The translations under genes and the position numbers were made by a program. The notes beneath the pieces are model-generated. The model was not told the DNA's origin, did not search any database, and saw only the letters and a program-made list of their open reading frames with translations. Shown piece by piece: positions 11,389 to 13,869 of a stretch of 13,869 bases of DNA. How positions within the stretch are numbered: the first letter of the stretch is position 1; each line of letters begins with the position of its first letter. Location: NCBI GenBank assembly GCA_947623705.1, contig CANQHT010000025.1, positions 1 through 13,869 of the forward strand. The letters are read 5' to 3'. Source of the DNA: an uncultured Bacilli bacterium (GTDB lineage Bacteria; Bacillota_I; Bacilli_A; RF39; UBA660).

Positions 11389-13869
11389 TTAATCAACAAT
11401 CCGACATTTACTACTATCAGAAACAAATTTCAAACTACCTTTAACATTTTTCTTAAGATTATTATCTTGATTATAATTCCGATAGTTTCTAAATACTAAT
11501 TCAATATCCCAAGTGTGTACAGTCGCTGCTTTACTACTTTCACTACTAGTAATACTTAAATTAGGTATTGTATATTGACCATCTTTTATTTCTACTAAAT
11601 CAACATCATATGAATAAGCAGTTGCGGCATTATCACTACTATAACCCCGAAGTCTTACAAATATTTGTGGTTTAAGTGGTAAATATTTATTATTATCTGC
11701 AATATATTCATTTGTAAAAGTATTTTCTTCAATATTAAATACTACATCATAATTACAAGTAACTGTTCCATCATAACTTTCTAAAGCTAAAGTTGATTTT
11801 TTAGTTTCACTTTTATAATCAACATATTCATTATTACCAAATTCTGGGAATAAATCTTTTTCTTCAACTGTTAAACTTAAATTACTAGCATTAGCAATAG
11901 TAAGTAAAGCATTTATTTGCGTTGGACTAGGTTCTTTACTATCACATTTTCTATCACAAATACCATCATCATCAACATCAAGATTTTTATCTGGAACTTT
12001 ATCACCATCAGTATCACAATTTAAATCACATTTACCATCTGTTTCAGCAGTAACATCCGTTTTACCATCTTTATCAGTATCAATATCAATATTAGGTTCT
12101 GGTGTGTTATCAATATTGATATCTGGGTCAAAATCGCCATCAGTATCGACATTAATATCTGGGTCTCCATCATTATCGACATCAATATTTAAATCTGGCT
12201 TTCTATTACCATTTGTATCAATATTAATATCAGGTACTAAATCATCATCTTGATCAATATTAATATCAGGATATCCATCTTCATTAACATCAATATTAAT
12301 ATCTGGTTTTTTATCCCCATTCGTATCGACATTTAAATCAGGTTTACCATCACCATTAGTATCAATATTTAAATCTGGATCGCCATCACCATCAGTATCA
12401 ATATTAATTTCTGGAATACCATCAGTTTCCGCTTCCACATCCGGTTTATTATCATTATCGGTATCAATATTAATATGTGGTTCTTTATTGGTATCAACAT
12501 TAACATCTGGTTTACGATCTTTATCAGTGTCAATATTAATATCAGGTTTTTTATCTCCATCAACATCAACATTTAAATCAGGAAGCCCATTATTATTGGT
12601 ATCGATATTAATATCCGGCTCATCATCATCATCAGTATCGATATTAGTATCAGGATGACCATCTTTATTAACATCACAGTTTAAATCACACTTACCATCT
12701 TTATCTTTATCAACATTTAAATCAGGATCTCCATCACCATCAACATCGATATTAGTATCAGGATATTTATCGCCATTGGTATCACAGTTTAAATCACATT
12801 TGCCATCGCCATCAATATCTTGATTAGTTAAATTCTTATCAGGTATACCATCAGTTTCGGCTTCCACATCTTTTTCTCCATCGCCATCGGTATCAATCCA
12901 AATATGCGGATATGGTTCAGTATCAACATTAATATCAGGTTTTTTATCCCCATCGATATCTATATTAATATCTGGTACTTTATCGCCATCAATATCGATA
13001 TTTAAATCCGGCATTCCATTATTATTGGTATCTATATTGATATCTGGTATACCATCACCATCTACATCAACATTAAGATCTGGCTTTTTGTCATTACCAC
13101 TATCACAGTTTAAATCGCATTTATCATCATCATCAACATCAATATTAATGTCTGGATACTTATCCCCATCAATATCACAGTTTAAATCACATTTACCATC
13201 GCCATCGGTATCTTTATTTAAAGGATTCTTTTCTGGTTTACCATCAGTTTCCGCTTCAAAGTCTTCTTCACCATCATCATCATTATCTATCCATAAATGT
13301 GGTTCTTTATTTTCATCAATATTAACATCTGGTTCGCCATCACCATCGATATCGATATTAATATCAGGCTTTTTATTGTTATCAGAATCAATATTTACAT
13401 CTGGTAAACCATTTTTATTCGTATCAATATTAATATCGGGTTTTAAATCGCCATCAACATCGACATTCATATCTGGCGTTCCATCACCATTGATATCTAT
13501 ATTAATATCCGGATACTTATCTCCATCAATATCACAGTTTAAATCACATTTACCATCGCCATCTTTATCATAATTGGTTGGATTTTTATCTGGTTTGCCA
13601 TCAGTTTCGGCTTCAATATCATCTTCACCATCACCATTAGTATCAATATTAATATGTGGTTCTTTATTGGTATCAACATTAACATCTGGTTCGCCATCAC
13701 CATTTATATCAATATTAATATCGGGTTTACCATTACCATCAGTATCAACATTGACATCAGGTAGCCCATTATTATTCGTATCAACATTTAAGTCAGGTTT
13801 GCCATCTCCATTAACATCAACATTTAAATCTGGCCAACCATCATTATTGGTATCACAATTTAAATCACA
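11389..13869 (-). CDS. Giant Asp/Asn-rich protein with thrombospondin type 3-like calcium-binding repeats (partial)
   Basis: The reading frame is open from the right edge through 826 codons to a TAA at 11391-11389; the N-terminus is outside the window. An ATG at 13470 is internal, since the same repeats continue upstream in frame. Residues 1 to about 643 are 12-residue units of consensus D-[TV]-[DN]-x-D-G-x-P-D-[LIV]-N-[IV], like thrombospondin type 3/dockerin-like Dx[DN]xDG calcium loops. Recurring blocks contain an EPH unit, a D-[IV]-E-A-E-T-D-G-x-P unit and KCDLNC with paired Cys. After the repeats a domain of about 180 residues is rich in beta strands (VTCNYDVVFNIEEN, PQIFVRLRGYSS, HTWDIELVFRNY) and recalls SipW/TasA-like exported domains of gut Bacilli; that resemblance is from memory. 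No LPxTG or membrane anchor ends it. A secreted calcium-binding or adhesive surface protein is the best guess. Confidence 0.85.
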   Translation of the reverse strand, partial: CDLNCDTNNDGWPDLNVDVNGDGKPDLNVDTNNNGLPDVNVDTDGNGKPDINIDINGDGEPDVNVDTNKEPHINIDTNGDGEDDIEAETDGKPDKNPTNYDKDGDGKCDLNCDIDGDKYPDINIDINGDGTPDMNVDVDGDLKPDINIDTNKNGLPDVNIDSDNNKKPDINIDIDGDGEPDVNIDENKEPHLWIDNDDDGEEDFEAETDGKPEKNPLNKDTDGDGKCDLNCDIDGDKYPDINIDVDDDDKCDLNCDSGNDKKPDLNVDVDGDGIPDINIDTNNNGMPDLNIDIDGDKVPDINIDIDGDKKPDINVDTEPYPHIWIDTDGDGEKDVEAETDGIPDKNLTNQDIDGDGKCDLNCDTNGDKYPDTNIDVDGDGDPDLNVDKDKDGKCDLNCDVNKDGHPDTNIDTDDDDEPDINIDTNNNGLPDLNVDVDGDKKPDINIDTDKDRKPDVNVDTNKEPHINIDTDNDNKPDVEAETDGIPEINIDTDGDGDPDLNIDTNGDGKPDLNVDTNGDKKPDINIDVNEDGYPDINIDQDDDLVPDINIDTNGNRKPDLNIDVDNDGDPDINVDTDGDFDPDINIDNTPEPNIDIDTDKDGKTDVTAETDGKCDLNCDTDGDKVPDKNLDVDDDGICDRKCDSKEPSPTQINALLTIANASNLSLTVEEKDLFPEFGNNEYVDYKSETKKSTLALESYDGTVTCNYDVVFNIEENTFTNEYIADNNKYLPLKPQIFVRLRGYSSDNAATAYSYDVDLVEIKDGQYTIPNLSITSSESSKAATVHTWDIELVFRNYRNYNQDNNLKKNVKGSLKFVSDSSKCRIVD
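11940..13869 (-). repeat. 36-bp coding repeat array with higher-order blocks
   Basis: The DNA has a 36-bp period (12 codons) over more than 1.9 kb and continues past the window. A marker encoding EPH (or EPN) recurs at 13654, 13297, 12904, 12475 and 12091. The first four blocks are 357, 393 and 429 bp apart, equal to 119, 131 and 143 codons, so each block is one 36-bp unit longer than the one before it in protein order. The last interval is 384 bp (128 codons) and has lost the 25-residue KCDLNC linker. Copies differ at many third codon positions, so the array is old or under selection rather than freshly duplicated. Confidence 0.9.

Noticed and set aside
11389..13470. A complete 693-aa gene starting at the ATG at 13470
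   Set aside because: The same repeats run in frame past this ATG to the window edge, and no ribosome binding site or signal peptide is present there.
13025..13573. A 182-aa Ser/Pro-rich protein on the + strand
   Set aside because: It is the antisense of the Asp-repeat gene; the open frame is a by-product of the repeat sequence.
11940..13869. CRISPR-like array because of a 36-bp period
   Set aside because: The whole stretch is one open frame with a conserved 12-residue motif; there are no unique spacers and copies diverge mostly at synonymous sites.
1..13869. Mycoplasma-type code with TGA as Trp
   Set aside because: Trp is encoded by TGG throughout, and TGA ends AbiEi exactly at the AbiEii start.

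Overview
The window reads as a chromosome segment of a very AT-rich, low-GC Gram-positive bacterium, most likely an uncultured gut member of the Bacilli near the Mollicutes/RF39/Erysipelotrichales group. This placement is inferred from composition and gene content. TGG encodes Trp and TGA is used as a real stop (AbiEi gene), so the code is standard, unlike Mycoplasma. UppP and an SH3b/glucosaminidase-type wall hydrolase argue that the cell has peptidoglycan. Ribosome binding sites are of the GGAGG or AGGTGA type. Only two genes lie on the + strand.

Region 1 (1-2431). The left edge carries the 5' end of a secreted SH3b plus glucosaminidase-like protein (minus strand). Next comes a complete type IV toxin-antitoxin/abortive infection pair, AbiEi then AbiEii, joined by an ATGA overlap. 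Its promoter lies inside a 45-bp two-tier palindrome that is probably the AbiEi operator. A small membrane protein gene diverges from it.

Region 2 (2432-4881). This holds four minus-strand genes: an unrecognised helical 299-aa protein with a good promoter preceded by an 18-bp perfect inverted repeat, a lipoprotein, a DUF3603-like protein, and a tiny membrane protein that overlaps the DUF3603-like gene.

Region 3 (4945-5917). uppP (undecaprenyl-diphosphatase) is on the + strand with its own terminator. Two 40-bp tandem hairpin repeats follow, then a terminator shared with tyrS.

Region 4 (5919-11294). tyrS is controlled by a compact T-box leader with its own promoter. Upstream lies a tightly packed minus-strand operon: ZIP metal transporter, NAD(P)-binding epimerase-like protein (lacking the usual catalytic Tyr), patatin-like phospholipase, YebC/YeeN-family translation factor, and an all-alpha dUTPase.

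Region 5 (11389-13869). This is the 3' 826 codons of a much larger gene for an Asp/Asn-rich protein. It is built from 12-residue thrombospondin-type-3-like (putative calcium-binding) repeats arranged in higher-order blocks that lengthen by exactly one 12-residue unit each time, and it ends in a beta-rich C-terminal domain without a visible cell-wall sorting signal. Its N-terminus lies outside the window.

No tRNA, rRNA, CRISPR array, transposase or phage gene was seen. No stretch above 300 bases lacks a gene.
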